NCBI GenBank assembly: GCA_035638075.1
Contig: DASRAU010000035.1
Coordinates: 1-40,393 of the forward strand
Origin: DASRAU01 sp035638075
GTDB lineage: Bacteria > Acidobacteriota > Polarisedimenticolia > Gp22-AA2
Reading direction: 5' to 3'
Length of the DNA: 40,393 bases
Positions 15,947-23,905 of this stretch are shown here, piece after piece. The translations under genes and the position numbers were made by a program. Each line of letters opens with the position of its first letter. Positions within the stretch are counted from its first letter, which is position 1. Under the pieces are notes generated by a model. The model did no database searches. It was not told the DNA's origin and saw nothing but the letters and a program-made list of their open reading frames with translations.

Positions 15947-17352
15947 CCCGGCTCTTCCCTGGAACACTCCTCGTCCTCCCCCTCCTCGCAGGGGGGGCGG
16001 CCCTTTGCGGCGCCGCGGCTCCGTCGCCCGCGACCTGGGTGGCGCCGGCCGGCGAAACGCTGTACCAGGATCTCGGCGCCGGCATCACGACGGTCGTGCT
16101 CTCCGATCCGTACCCCGACGGCGGGCGGGTGCTCTGGGCGTGCGGGACGAACGTCGTGGCGAAGCTCGACGCTTCGACCTTCGACGTCATCGCCACGCTG
16201 CGCCGCCCCGAAGGCGGGAGCGACGACAGCGGCCGGCGCGAAGGGGTGATCGCCGCCATCGACGCGGGCCCGCCCTGGGACGCTGCCGAAAAGGCCGCCG
16301 CCGCGGCGCCGGCGCCGGCGGCCGGGCCGGCCCCGCTGCTCGACGCCGACAATCGCCTGATCGTGTCCGAGGAGCGGGCTCTTGTCGCCTACGGTGACGC
16401 CGACCCGGGAGCGCGGCTTTCGGGAATCCGCGCGGTGCAGCGCTTCGAGCTGGCGGCGTCGCTTCCCGGCCGCTTCACCGGCCTCACCAGGGCTGCCGAC
16501 GGGCATCTCATCGGCACGACGAGCGCCGGCCTCGTCGTCGCCGTGGCGCCGGGCTTCTCCCGCCTGACGACCGTGCGCCTCGAGCACGCTCCCTCGGGCG
16601 ACGACAAGGACTGGTTCCGCGGTGGTCCGCTCGTCGACGATCGCGGCGGCGTCTTCGTCGCCACGGCCCATCATCTGCATCGCGTCGCCTGGGACGGCGC
16701 CAATCTCTCCACGGACACCCAGGCGGGCGCCTGGAGCGCGAAGGTCGATGACGGCTGCGCCCCGGGGGCGCCCCCGGTCCTCCCGGGCGGCGGGCCCGCC
16801 GGCGATCGTCTGGTGGCCGTCGCGACCGACGGCCGTCATGCGGCGATCGCCGCCTACTGGCGCGAGGCTCTGCCGGCCGCGAAGCCGGGCGCGGCACCGT
16901 CACGTCTGGCGGTGCAGCAGGAGATTCCCTTCATCGCGCCCCCTCGGGGCACCCAGGTTCGGGCCCGGTCGGAGGGCGGGGTCAAGACCGCGCGCCTGTT
17001 CTCCAGCCCGGATGGCCTGCTGGCGTACGACGGCGCTTCGGGCGGGCTCGCGGGCCTCCTGTGGGATTCGGCCCAGCGGCGGTTCGTGCCGATCTTCAGC
17101 TCGGAGGCGCGTCCGGGCGGCGGCGTGGTCCTGTCGGCGGATGGCAGGAGCGCGTATTTCCTGCTGACCGAGGAGGGCCGCACGGAGCTGCGCAGCATCG
17201 ACACGAAAGGCACCCGGCCCGGCCTCGGCGTGCGCCGCGCGCTCGGCGGCATCCGCTTCGACCCGCGCGGCGCGACGCCGATCCTCGATCCGGCGGGGCG
17301 TCTCGTGTCGGGGTGCCTGTTCGGCGTGATGCGGGTGAAGGTCGAGCCGTGA
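15943..17352 (+). CDS. Secreted propeller-like protein of unknown function
   Basis: A 469-residue predicted exported protein. The TTG at 15943 overlaps the PAP2 stop (TTGA) and opens a clear signal peptide (MTRLFPGTLLVLPLLAGG, cleavage near residue 25). The mature part contains repeated strand-turn units such as LWACGTNVVAKLDASTFDVIATL, GGPLVDDRGGVFVATAHHLHRV, LSADGRSAYFLL and PILDPAGRLVSGCLFG. These look like blades of a PQQ- or YVTN-like beta-propeller. An Ala/Pro-rich segment (about 107-127) interrupts it. I do not recognise a specific family. Tight coupling to a membrane phosphatase suggests an envelope role; this is inference only. Confidence 0.7.
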   Translation: MTRLFPGTLLVLPLLAGGAALCGAAAPSPATWVAPAGETLYQDLGAGITTVVLSDPYPDGGRVLWACGTNVVAKLDASTFDVIATLRRPEGGSDDSGRREGVIAAIDAGPPWDAAEKAAAAAPAPAAGPAPLLDADNRLIVSEERALVAYGDADPGARLSGIRAVQRFELAASLPGRFTGLTRAADGHLIGTTSAGLVVAVAPGFSRLTTVRLEHAPSGDDKDWFRGGPLVDDRGGVFVATAHHLHRVAWDGANLSTDTQAGAWSAKVDDGCAPGAPPVLPGGGPAGDRLVAVATDGRHAAIAAYWREALPAAKPGAAPSRLAVQQEIPFIAPPRGTQVRARSEGGVKTARLFSSPDGLLAYDGASGGLAGLLWDSAQRRFVPIFSSEARPGGGVVLSADGRSAYFLLTEEGRTELRSIDTKGTRPGLGVRRALGGIRFDPRGATPILDPAGRLVSGCLFGVMRVKVEP

Positions 17353-17383
17353 TCGGTCTTGCGGTCCGAAGCGGAGGAACGGA

Positions 17384-17725
17384 ATGCCGGTGATCGTGCA
17401 GACGGTTCTGCTGCTGGTGCTTTCGAACGTCTTCATGACCTTCGCCTGGTACGCGCACCTCAAGGAGCTGCAGGCGCGGCCGTGGTACATCGCCGCGGCG
17501 ATCTCCTGGGGGATCGCCCTGTTCGAATACATGGCGCAGGTGCCCGCGAACCGCATCGGCCATCGCGAGTTCAGCGTCGGTCAGCTGAAGATCCTCCAGG
17601 AGGTGATCACCCTGTCGGTCTTCGTGCCGATCGCGGTTCTCTACCTGAAGGAGCCGGTGCGCCTCAACTATCTCTGGGCGGCCCTGTGCCTGTGCGGCGC
17701 CGTCTACTTCGTCTTCAAGGGGTGA
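17384..17725 (+). CDS. DUF486 (DMT-superfamily) small membrane protein
   Basis: A 113-residue protein with four hydrophobic segments and the DUF486 signature, including TFAWYAHLK near residue 20 and FEYMAQVPANRIG about 47-59. It ends with a membrane helix (YLWAALCLCGAVYFVF). DUF486 belongs to the drug/metabolite transporter clan, and the transported substrate is unknown. A strong SD (GGAGG, about 17375) precedes the ATG. The next gene starts 4 bases after the stop, so the two are probably co-translated. Confidence 0.85.
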   Translation: MPVIVQTVLLLVLSNVFMTFAWYAHLKELQARPWYIAAAISWGIALFEYMAQVPANRIGHREFSVGQLKILQEVITLSVFVPIAVLYLKEPVRLNYLWAALCLCGAVYFVFKG

Positions 17726-17729
17726 CGCA

Positions 17730-18188
17730 ATGAGCGACGTCCCGAAACGGCGACTCTTCCCGCCGCACTTCCTCCTGATGGCGATCCTCGCCATGGTGGC
17801 GCTGCACCTGGCGCTGCCGGGGCGGATCCTGCTGGATCGTCCCTGGACGTTTCTCGGGTTCGTGCCGTTCCTGTTCGGCGGGGTGCTGACGGTGCGGGCG
17901 GCGCGGCTCTTCGACCGGGAGAAAACGCCGGTGCGTCCGTTCGAGCGCTCGACCCGTCTCGTCCTCGACGGTCCGTACCGCTTCACGCGCAACCCGATGT
18001 ACCTGGGGATGGTGCTCGGCCTCCTCGGCCTCGGCATCCTGCTCGGTTCGCTCACGCCGCTCGTCGTGCCTTTGGTCTTCGCCCTGTTCATCCAGGCCCG
18101 CTTCATCGTTCCCGAGGAGGCGATGCTGGAGCGCCTCTTCGGCGCCGACTTCGCCGCCTTCAAGGGACGGGTGCGCCGCTGGCTGTGA
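17730..18188 (+). CDS. Isoprenylcysteine carboxyl methyltransferase-like membrane protein
   Basis: A 152-residue integral membrane methyltransferase of the ICMT/PEMT superfamily. N-terminal helices occupy residues ~12-62. They are followed by the cofactor-binding signature GPYRFTRNPMYLGM (about 83-96), a hydrophobic hairpin, and the characteristic ending (EEAMLERLFGADFAAFKGRVRRWL region). Bacterial members methylate small molecules or lipids rather than prenylated proteins; the substrate here is unknown. An SD-like AAGGGG overlaps the upstream stop. The stop overlaps the next gene as GTGA. Confidence 0.87.
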   Translation: MSDVPKRRLFPPHFLLMAILAMVALHLALPGRILLDRPWTFLGFVPFLFGGVLTVRAARLFDREKTPVRPFERSTRLVLDGPYRFTRNPMYLGMVLGLLGLGILLGSLTPLVVPLVFALFIQARFIVPEEAMLERLFGADFAAFKGRVRRWL

Positions 18189-18685
18189 GGCGAGGGACCT
18201 CTGCCGCGCCGCGGTCGCGTCGCCCGCGGCCGCCGCGGGCCGAGCCGCTGCTGTCGTTCGTCAGCCTCGCGGTCGACGACCTGGGCCGGGCGACGCGCTT
18301 CTACCGCCAGGCCCTCGGCCTGCGCCCGCTCGACCGCACCCGCGCCCTGGCGACGTTCGCCCTGGGGGCGACGCGGCTGGCGCTCGTGCGGCGCCCGGTC
18401 CTGGCCGCCGTGGCCGGGCTTTCGGACCCGCGTCGCGGCGGGAGCGGCGTCCTCCTCTCCCGCAATGTCCGACGGCGCGGCGACGTGGCGGCGCTTCTCG
18501 CGCGTGTCCGGGCGCGCGGAGGCAGGATCCTCCGCCCCGCCGCAGCGGCCGACTGGGGCGGCGAGACGGGTGTCTTCGCCGACCCGGACGGCCACCGGTG
18601 GGAGGTGGCCTGGAACCCGCGCTTCAGTTTCGCGGCGTCGGGGCGCCGGCGGGGATCGCCGCGACCGGCTGGGCCGTCGCGGTGA
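18185..18685 (+). CDS. VOC (glyoxalase/bleomycin-resistance fold) protein
   Basis: A 166-residue single-domain VOC protein. After a basic N-terminal tail (about 1-20) comes FVSLAVDDLGRATRFYRQALGLRP, the usual first beta-alpha-beta unit. The end of the fold is GVFADPDGHRWEVAWNP. VOC proteins bind a divalent metal and act as lyases, dioxygenases or antibiotic-binding proteins; the substrate is unknown. The GTG start overlaps the previous stop as GTGA. The final ~20 residues are low-complexity and overlap the convergent gabT gene by 62 bases, so this tail is probably dispensable. Confidence 0.8.
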   Translation: MRRGTSAAPRSRRPRPPRAEPLLSFVSLAVDDLGRATRFYRQALGLRPLDRTRALATFALGATRLALVRRPVLAAVAGLSDPRRGGSGVLLSRNVRRRGDVAALLARVRARGGRILRPAAAADWGGETGVFADPDGHRWEVAWNPRFSFAASGRRRGSPRPAGPSR

Positions 18686-20024
18686 TGGAGGCGCTCGCTT
18701 CGAGGATCGCCGCCTCGAGCACGTCGAGCCCCTCGTCGAGCTGCTCGTCGGTGATGACGAGCGGCATCAGGGCCCGGAAGCAGTTGCCGTAGGTTCCCGC
18801 CGGGATGGTGATGAGGCCGCGCTCGTAGCAGAGACGCACCAGCGCCTGCACCATCTCCTTCGCCGGCTCCTTGGTGGCGCGATCCTTCACGAACTCGATC
18901 GCCATCATCGCGCCCAGGCCCCGGACGTTGCCGACCGCCGGACACCGCTTCCAGAGATCCTCGAAGCGGGCCCGCATGCGATCGCCGATGCGGCGCGCCC
19001 GCCCCGGCAGGTCGTGCTTCTCGAACAGCTCGAGGGTCGCCAGCGCCGCCGCGGCCGACACCGGGTTGCCGCCGAAGGTGCCGCCGAGGCTTCCCTCCAT
19101 CGGCACGTCCATGATCTCGGCGCGCCCGGTCACGGCCGCGATCGGCAGACCCGAGGCGATCGACTTCGACGAGACCAGGATGTCCGGCTCGAGCCCGTAG
19201 TGCTCGCAGGCCCACATCTTCCCCGTGCGTCCGAACCCGGTCTGGATCTCGTCGGCGATGATGAGGATGCCCCGCTCGCGCGCCAGCCGGGTCAGGATCG
19301 GGTAGTACTCCGGCGGGGGCGTGACGAACCCGCCCTCGCCCTGGACCGGCTCGACCAGGATCGCCGCCACGGTGTCCGGCTCGACATAGCGCTTGAAGAA
19401 GTCGGTCAGGAAGTGCGCGCACTCCATGTTGCAGCCGGGGTATTTCTTGCCCCACGGGCAGCGGTAGCAGTAGGCGTAGGGCATGCGGTGCACCTCGGGC
19501 GTGAACGGGCCGAAGTGCTCCTTGTACGGGTGCACCTTGCTCGTGAGCGCCAGCGCCATGTTGGTGCGGCCGTGGAAGGCGTCCTCGAAGGCGATGATGC
19601 CGGGGCGCTTGGTGGCGTTGCGGGCGATCTTGACGGCGTTCTCCACCGCTTCGGCCCCGGTGTTCACCAGGAGCGTCTTCTTCGGGAACGCGCCGGGGGT
19701 GATGCGGTTCATCGCCTCGGCCAGCTTGAGGTAAGGCTCGTTCACCGTGACGTGGAAGCAGGAGTGCAGGAACTTCTCGGCCTGCTGCTGCACCGCCTTG
19801 ACCACCGTCGCCGGCGCGTGGCCGGCGTTCAGCACGCCGATGCCGCCGGCGAAGTCGATGTAGCGGTTGCCGTCCAGGTCCTCGAGGATCGCCCCCTCGC
19901 CCTTCGCGATGGCGATCGGCGCGATGTTGTAGGCGCCGCGCGGCACGGCGGCGCGGCGGGTCTCGAAGGCGGCCAGCGACTTCGGCCCCGGGATCGGCGT
20001 CTTGAGGACGATGTGCTTCTTCAT
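18624..20024 (-). CDS. gabT: 4-aminobutyrate aminotransferase (class III, PLP)
   Basis: A 466-residue class-III aminotransferase that most likely converts GABA and 2-oxoglutarate to succinate semialdehyde and glutamate. Family motifs include NTGAEAVENAVKIAR, AFHGRT, ILVEPVQGEGGF, IADEIQTGFGRTG and the PLP-binding Lys in SSKSIASGLP. A cysteine cluster, C-x2-C-x8-C-x3-C at about residues 186, 189, 198 and 202, recalls the Fe-S-binding loop of some GABA aminotransferases. AAGGAGG lies about ten bases before the ATG and touches the stop of the upstream aldehyde dehydrogenase, so the two are one unit. The last ~25 residues are low-complexity and overlap the VOC gene. Other omega-amino acids such as beta-alanine are possible substrates. 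Confidence 0.88.
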   Translation of the reverse strand: MKKHIVLKTPIPGPKSLAAFETRRAAVPRGAYNIAPIAIAKGEGAILEDLDGNRYIDFAGGIGVLNAGHAPATVVKAVQQQAEKFLHSCFHVTVNEPYLKLAEAMNRITPGAFPKKTLLVNTGAEAVENAVKIARNATKRPGIIAFEDAFHGRTNMALALTSKVHPYKEHFGPFTPEVHRMPYAYCYRCPWGKKYPGCNMECAHFLTDFFKRYVEPDTVAAILVEPVQGEGGFVTPPPEYYPILTRLARERGILIIADEIQTGFGRTGKMWACEHYGLEPDILVSSKSIASGLPIAAVTGRAEIMDVPMEGSLGGTFGGNPVSAAAALATLELFEKHDLPGRARRIGDRMRARFEDLWKRCPAVGNVRGLGAMMAIEFVKDRATKEPAKEMVQALVRLCYERGLITIPAGTYGNCFRALMPLVITDEQLDEGLDVLEAAILEASASITATAQPVAAIPAGAPTPRN

Positions 20025-20040
20025 GGCGACTTCGCCTCCT

Positions 20041-21558
20041 TCAGCGGCGCGGGTGCCGACGCGCCTTGCGCCGGGGCGCCGGCGCGCCCGGCACGCCTTT
20101 CCAGCGGTAAGGATACCAGTACGGCTTCGCCTCGATGCGGTAATCCATGTGGACGTGCTTGGGCTCGCGGAAGGCGTCGAGGCCTTCGATGCCGAGCTCG
20201 CGCCCCATCCCCGACATCCGCATGCCGCCGAAGGGGCCGGCGTCGTTGTCGGTGAGCGGGTCGTTGATCCAGAAGGTGCCGGCGTGGATGTGCTCCATCG
20301 CGAACATCGCCCACTCCAGGTTGTTGGTGTAGATGTTCGCCCCCAGGCCGTACTCGGAGTCGTCGGCCAGCGCCACCGCCTCTTCGATCCCCTTCACCGG
20401 CACGATCGGGGCGATGGGACCGAAGGTCTCGCTCTTCATCAGCGTCATCGTCGGCGTCACGTCGGTCAGAACCGTCGGCTCGAAGAAGAACCCCTTCTTC
20501 AGCTTCGGCGGGCGGCGGCCGCCGCAGCGGATCGTCGCCCCCTGCGCCACCGCCTCCTCGATCTTCCGCTCGATCTGCAGCCGGTGGTTTTCGCGGATGA
20601 GCGGCCCGCAGTCGATGTCGGGCCCCATCGGGTCGCCGAGCCGCAGCGCCTTCGCGATGGCGATGAAGCGCTCGACGAACTCCTCGTAGACCCGCTCGAA
20701 GACGTAGAAACGCTCTCCCGAGGTGCAGACCTGCCCCATGTTGAGAAACGCCGCCCAGGCGGCGGCCTTCGCGGCGATGGCGACGTCCACGTCGTCGCAG
20801 ACGATGAACGGGTCGTTCCCCCCGAGCTCGAGGTTGAGCTTCTTGAGGTGCGGCGCGGCGGCCATGGCGATCCTTTTCCCCGTCGCGATGCTGCCGGTGA
20901 AGGCGACGAGAGAGACGTCGCGGTGGGTGACGAGGGGCTCGCCGACCTCCGGCCCGTAGCCGGTGACGATGTTGACGACCCCCTTGCCGAAGAGACCGAA
21001 GTCCTCCGCCAGCATCAGCGTCGAGAGCGGCGTCTCCTCGGACGGCTTGACCACCAGCGTGTTGCCGGCGGCGAGCGCCCCGGCCGCCTTCCACGACAGC
21101 AGCAGCAGCGGGTAGTTCCACGGCACGATGCACAGCACCACGCCGTATGGCTCCTTGCGGACGAAGTTCACCTGGTGCGGGAAGACCGGGGCGATGACCT
21201 TCCCCATCTGGTCGCGGGCGATCTCGCCGTAGTAGTCGAAGACCCCGGCGCACCACTCCACTTCATCCAGGTTCTCGATGTAGGGCTTGCCGCCTTCGAG
21301 CGTGAGCTGGCGGGCGATGGCGACGTGCTTGGCGCGCAGGCGCGTGGCGAACTGGTGCATGAGGTTGGCGCGCTCCAGCCCGGAGACGGCGCGCCAGCGA
21401 CGGAACGCCTCGGCGGCGGCGTCCACGGCGCGGTCGGCGTCGCGATCGTCGGCGCGCGGCACCCGGGCCAGCACGCGCTCGTTGGCCGGGTTGGTCACCG
21501 GGAAGGTGCGGTGCGAGACGCTGTCGGTGAAGCGTCCGCCGATCCACATGCGCGGCAT
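20041..21558 (-). CDS. NAD(P)-dependent aldehyde dehydrogenase (succinate-semialdehyde or 4-aminobutanal)
   Basis: A 505-residue aldehyde dehydrogenase. Landmarks are PWNYP, the cofactor Lys in VVKPSEETP, FTGSIATGK, the general-base Glu in LELGGNDP, the catalytic Cys in MGQVCTSGERF, and ETFGP near the C terminus. The last ~25 residues form a basic tail. The ATG at 21558 begins MPRMWIGG and has a GAGAGGGGG Shine-Dalgarno just upstream, which lies inside a hairpin. The gene sits 26 bases after otsA and 16 before gabT. The gabT neighbour suggests oxidation of succinate semialdehyde to succinate. The two putrescine aminotransferases upstream equally suggest 4-aminobutanal; one enzyme may do both. 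Sequence alone does not decide. Confidence 0.88.
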   Translation of the reverse strand: MPRMWIGGRFTDSVSHRTFPVTNPANERVLARVPRADDRDADRAVDAAAEAFRRWRAVSGLERANLMHQFATRLRAKHVAIARQLTLEGGKPYIENLDEVEWCAGVFDYYGEIARDQMGKVIAPVFPHQVNFVRKEPYGVVLCIVPWNYPLLLLSWKAAGALAAGNTLVVKPSEETPLSTLMLAEDFGLFGKGVVNIVTGYGPEVGEPLVTHRDVSLVAFTGSIATGKRIAMAAAPHLKKLNLELGGNDPFIVCDDVDVAIAAKAAAWAAFLNMGQVCTSGERFYVFERVYEEFVERFIAIAKALRLGDPMGPDIDCGPLIRENHRLQIERKIEEAVAQGATIRCGGRRPPKLKKGFFFEPTVLTDVTPTMTLMKSETFGPIAPIVPVKGIEEAVALADDSEYGLGANIYTNNLEWAMFAMEHIHAGTFWINDPLTDNDAGPFGGMRMSGMGRELGIEGLDAFREPKHVHMDYRIEAKPYWYPYRWKGVPGAPAPRRKARRHPRR

Positions 21559-21562
21559 CGAA

Positions 21563-21582
21563 CCCCCTCTCGAAAGAGGGGG
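21563..21582 (-). promoter_or_regulatory. TTCG-loop hairpin covering the aldehyde dehydrogenase ribosome-binding site
   Basis: On the minus strand, CCCCCTCT-TTCG-AGAGGGGG forms a perfect 8-bp stem with a TTCG tetraloop. Its 3' arm is the Shine-Dalgarno of the aldehyde dehydrogenase gene, whose ATG begins four bases later. There is no T tract, so it is not an intrinsic terminator. It could hold back translation initiation, or protect the 3' end of an otsA transcript. A perfect TATAAT (21589-21584) lies just upstream, across the otsA stop codon. Confidence 0.6.
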
Positions 21583-21584
21583 GA

Positions 21585-23108
21585 TTATAGCGAGGGAGCC
21601 GCGGGCCCGAGCTTCGGTCCCGCCAGGTGGAGCGGCCGGCGGGGACGGTCGCCCGCCCCTCCGCCCTCGCCTTCGAGATCCTTCACGAAGCCGTCGGCCC
21701 ACGCCTCGGCGGTGGACTCGAGCACCGTCTGCAGCAGGCGCGCGTGGCGGCGCTGGCGCTCGGCCAGCGGCATCTCGAGCGCGGCGGCGATGCCCTCCGC
21801 CACGTCGGCCGGCACGAAGGGATTGACCAGCACGGCGTCCTTGAGCTGCTGCGCCGCGCCGGCGGTGTGGCTCAGGATGAGCACGCCGGGGTCGGCGGGA
21901 TCCTGCGCCGCGACGTACTCCTTCGCCACCAGGTTCATCCCGTCGCGCAGTGGCGTGACCAGCCCGACGTCCGCCTCGCGGTAAAGACGCGCCAGGAGCG
22001 GCCGATCGTAGGCGCGGTACAGGTAGCGGATCGGCGTCCAGTCGGGCTCTCCCAGCTCGCCGTTGACACGCCCGAGGGTCGCCTCGATGCGGCGGCGTTG
22101 CTCGGCGTACTCGGGAACCTGCGCCCGGCTGGGAGAAGCGACCTGCACGTAGACGGCGCGCCGCCGCCACTCCGGGCGCCGCCGGAAGAACCGCTCGATC
22201 GCCTGCAGCCGCTGCGGGATCCCCTTGGTGTAGTCGAGCCGATCGACGCCGAGGATCATGCGGCGGTCCTGCAGCCCGCGCAGCAGGCGGATGTTGGCGA
22301 GGCTCGCCTCCCCCACCCGCCCCGCGTGGCCCTCGCCGCCGTCGTCGACTTCATCGCTTGCGACGAGACCCGGCTTCGGCCGCCACGCGGCGGGATCGAT
22401 CCCGACCGGGTAGACCGCGGCACGCTGCGAGCGGCCGGCCTGCGCCAGGCGCCGGCCGTCCCAGTCGGCGCCGAGCAGCCGCCGTGCGCAGTAGACGTAG
22501 TTGTCGAGGAAGCCCGGGACGTGGAACCCGACGACGTCGTACTCGAACAGCGCCTCCAGCATGGCGCGCGGCCGCGGCAGCACCTCCCACATCTCGAGCG
22601 GCGGGAAGGGCGTGTGCAGGAAGAACCCCATGCGCCCGCGCCAGCCGCGCTCGCGCAGCCTCTGCCCGAGCGGAATGAGGTGGTAGTCGTGCACCCAGAG
22701 CCGATCGTCCCGGCGGAGCAGGGGCATCAGATGATCCGCGAAGCGCGCCTGCACGCTGTCGTAGGTCGCCTCGTCCCGCAGGCGTGTGCGCACCCGTCCC
22801 TGGAAGCAGTGCAGGATGGGCCAGAGCGTCTGGTTGCAGAAGCCGTGGTAGTAGCCGTCGAGCTCGGCCGTCGTCAGCGGGAACGAAGCGAGGTCCACCC
22901 CCTCGCGCCGGTGATGCGCGAGCGGAGCGCTGCGGGCCGACGCCGAGGCGCGGCCGTTCCAGCCGACCCAGAGCGAGTCGCCGCGTCCCCGGAGCGCGCC
23001 GAGGATGGCCGCCGCCAGCCCGCCGACCGTGGTCTCGCGCGCCACGAGATGAGGACCCGTGGCCGGCGGCCCCGGAAGGCGGTTGGAGACGACGATGAGG
23101 CGGCTCAC
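21585..23108 (-). CDS. otsA: Trehalose-6-phosphate synthase
   Basis: A 507-residue GT20 glycosyltransferase that joins UDP-glucose and glucose-6-phosphate to trehalose-6-phosphate. Hallmarks are the N-terminal VVSNRLP and VGGLAAAI, WVHDYHL, GVDRLDYTKGIPQRL in the middle, and VTPLRDGMNLVAKEYVA before the C terminus. A short acidic/Gly insert (DDGGEGHAG) is near residue 255. The GTG start overlaps the otsB stop as GTGA with no obvious Shine-Dalgarno, so translation probably depends on otsB. The C-terminal ~35 residues are Gly/Pro-rich. OtsB just upstream would dephosphorylate its product. Confidence 0.95.
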   Translation of the reverse strand: MSRLIVVSNRLPGPPATGPHLVARETTVGGLAAAILGALRGRGDSLWVGWNGRASASARSAPLAHHRREGVDLASFPLTTAELDGYYHGFCNQTLWPILHCFQGRVRTRLRDEATYDSVQARFADHLMPLLRRDDRLWVHDYHLIPLGQRLRERGWRGRMGFFLHTPFPPLEMWEVLPRPRAMLEALFEYDVVGFHVPGFLDNYVYCARRLLGADWDGRRLAQAGRSQRAAVYPVGIDPAAWRPKPGLVASDEVDDGGEGHAGRVGEASLANIRLLRGLQDRRMILGVDRLDYTKGIPQRLQAIERFFRRRPEWRRRAVYVQVASPSRAQVPEYAEQRRRIEATLGRVNGELGEPDWTPIRYLYRAYDRPLLARLYREADVGLVTPLRDGMNLVAKEYVAAQDPADPGVLILSHTAGAAQQLKDAVLVNPFVPADVAEGIAAALEMPLAERQRRHARLLQTVLESTAEAWADGFVKDLEGEGGGAGDRPRRPLHLAGPKLGPAAPSL

Positions 23109-23905
23109 AGGTCGAGAACCCGCGCCAGGAGCCGCGCCACGGCGAGAGGGTCGGCGAGGTGCTGCCGCGCCGCGGTCGTTTTCGCGACGGGGCCGACCTT
23201 GAAGCCCCAGCCGGTCTCGCGCACCGCCTCCAAGGCGGGCTCGTCGGTGACGTCGTCGCCGACGTAGATGGCCAGGGTCTCCGCCGGCAGCACGGCGATG
23301 AGCCGTCGCACCGCGGTCCCCTTGTCGTGCCCGAGCGCGTGCGCTTCCGCGCCGCCGTCCAGGACGTCGAGCCGCAGCCCGGCTCCGTCCGCCACCCGTT
23401 CGTAGATCGATCGGAAGCCCGCGATCGCTTCGGCGCGGCCGCTCTCGTCGAGGGCGCGGGTGTGGATCGCGACGCCGGTCCGCTTGCGCTCCACCTTCGC
23501 CTTCGTTCCCTCGCGGGTCAGGGCGTCGAAGAGGCGTTCGAGTCCCCGGCCCGCCTCGTCGGCCAGAGGATGGAGGCAGGGCTCGCCGCCGGGCCGCCGC
23601 TCCTCCCAGCCGTGCTCGCCGACGAGGTGCACGGTGTCGATCGGCACGACGCGGGTCAGGTTCGGGATCGGCCGGCCGGAGACGATGGCCACCGTCGTGC
23701 CGGGGCGCGCCGCCAGACGCGTCAGCGCTGCGAGCGCCTGGGGCACCGCGCGGGCCTCGCGCGGGTCTTTGGCGTAAGGGGCGAGGGTGCCGTCGAAGTC
23801 GAGGGCCAGCAGCCGGTGCCGGGCCTGCGCCAGCCGGGTCCTCAGCGGCCCCGGCAGGTCGAGCTCGTCCGGGGCCGCGACCGGCTGCTCTTCGCCGCCC
23901 GTCAC
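23105..23905 (-). CDS. otsB: Trehalose-6-phosphate phosphatase
   Basis: A 266-residue HAD-superfamily phosphatase that releases trehalose from trehalose-6-phosphate. Motif I LALDFDGTLAPY holds the nucleophile and acid Asp, VAIVSGRP is motif II, a Lys lies in the GHDKGTAVR region, and VGDDVTDEPALEAV is motif IV. The length matches the family. The frame is open far upstream, but the GTG at 23905 is chosen: it overlaps the treT stop (GTGA), has GGAGG four bases before it, and starts just ahead of the first conserved motif. It lies between treT and otsA with 4-nt overlaps on both sides. Confidence 0.94.
   Translation of the reverse strand: MTGGEEQPVAAPDELDLPGPLRTRLAQARHRLLALDFDGTLAPYAKDPREARAVPQALAALTRLAARPGTTVAIVSGRPIPNLTRVVPIDTVHLVGEHGWEERRPGGEPCLHPLADEAGRGLERLFDALTREGTKAKVERKRTGVAIHTRALDESGRAEAIAGFRSIYERVADGAGLRLDVLDGGAEAHALGHDKGTAVRRLIAVLPAETLAIYVGDDVTDEPALEAVRETGWGFKVGPVAKTTAARQHLADPLAVARLLARVLDL

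Noticed and set aside
7154..15967. An 8.8-kb stop-free frame on the minus strand (2937 codons)
   Set aside because: Its translation is Arg/Gly/Ala/His-rich with no recognisable domain. Part of it is out of frame with the real TonB receptor gene and the rest is antisense to clear plus-strand genes. Long stop-free shadow frames are expected at this GC content.
21584..21589. Perfect TATAAT as a full promoter for the aldehyde dehydrogenase
   Set aside because: No -35 box lies at 16-18 bases and there is no extended -10. It overlaps the otsA stop codon, so the match may be chance.
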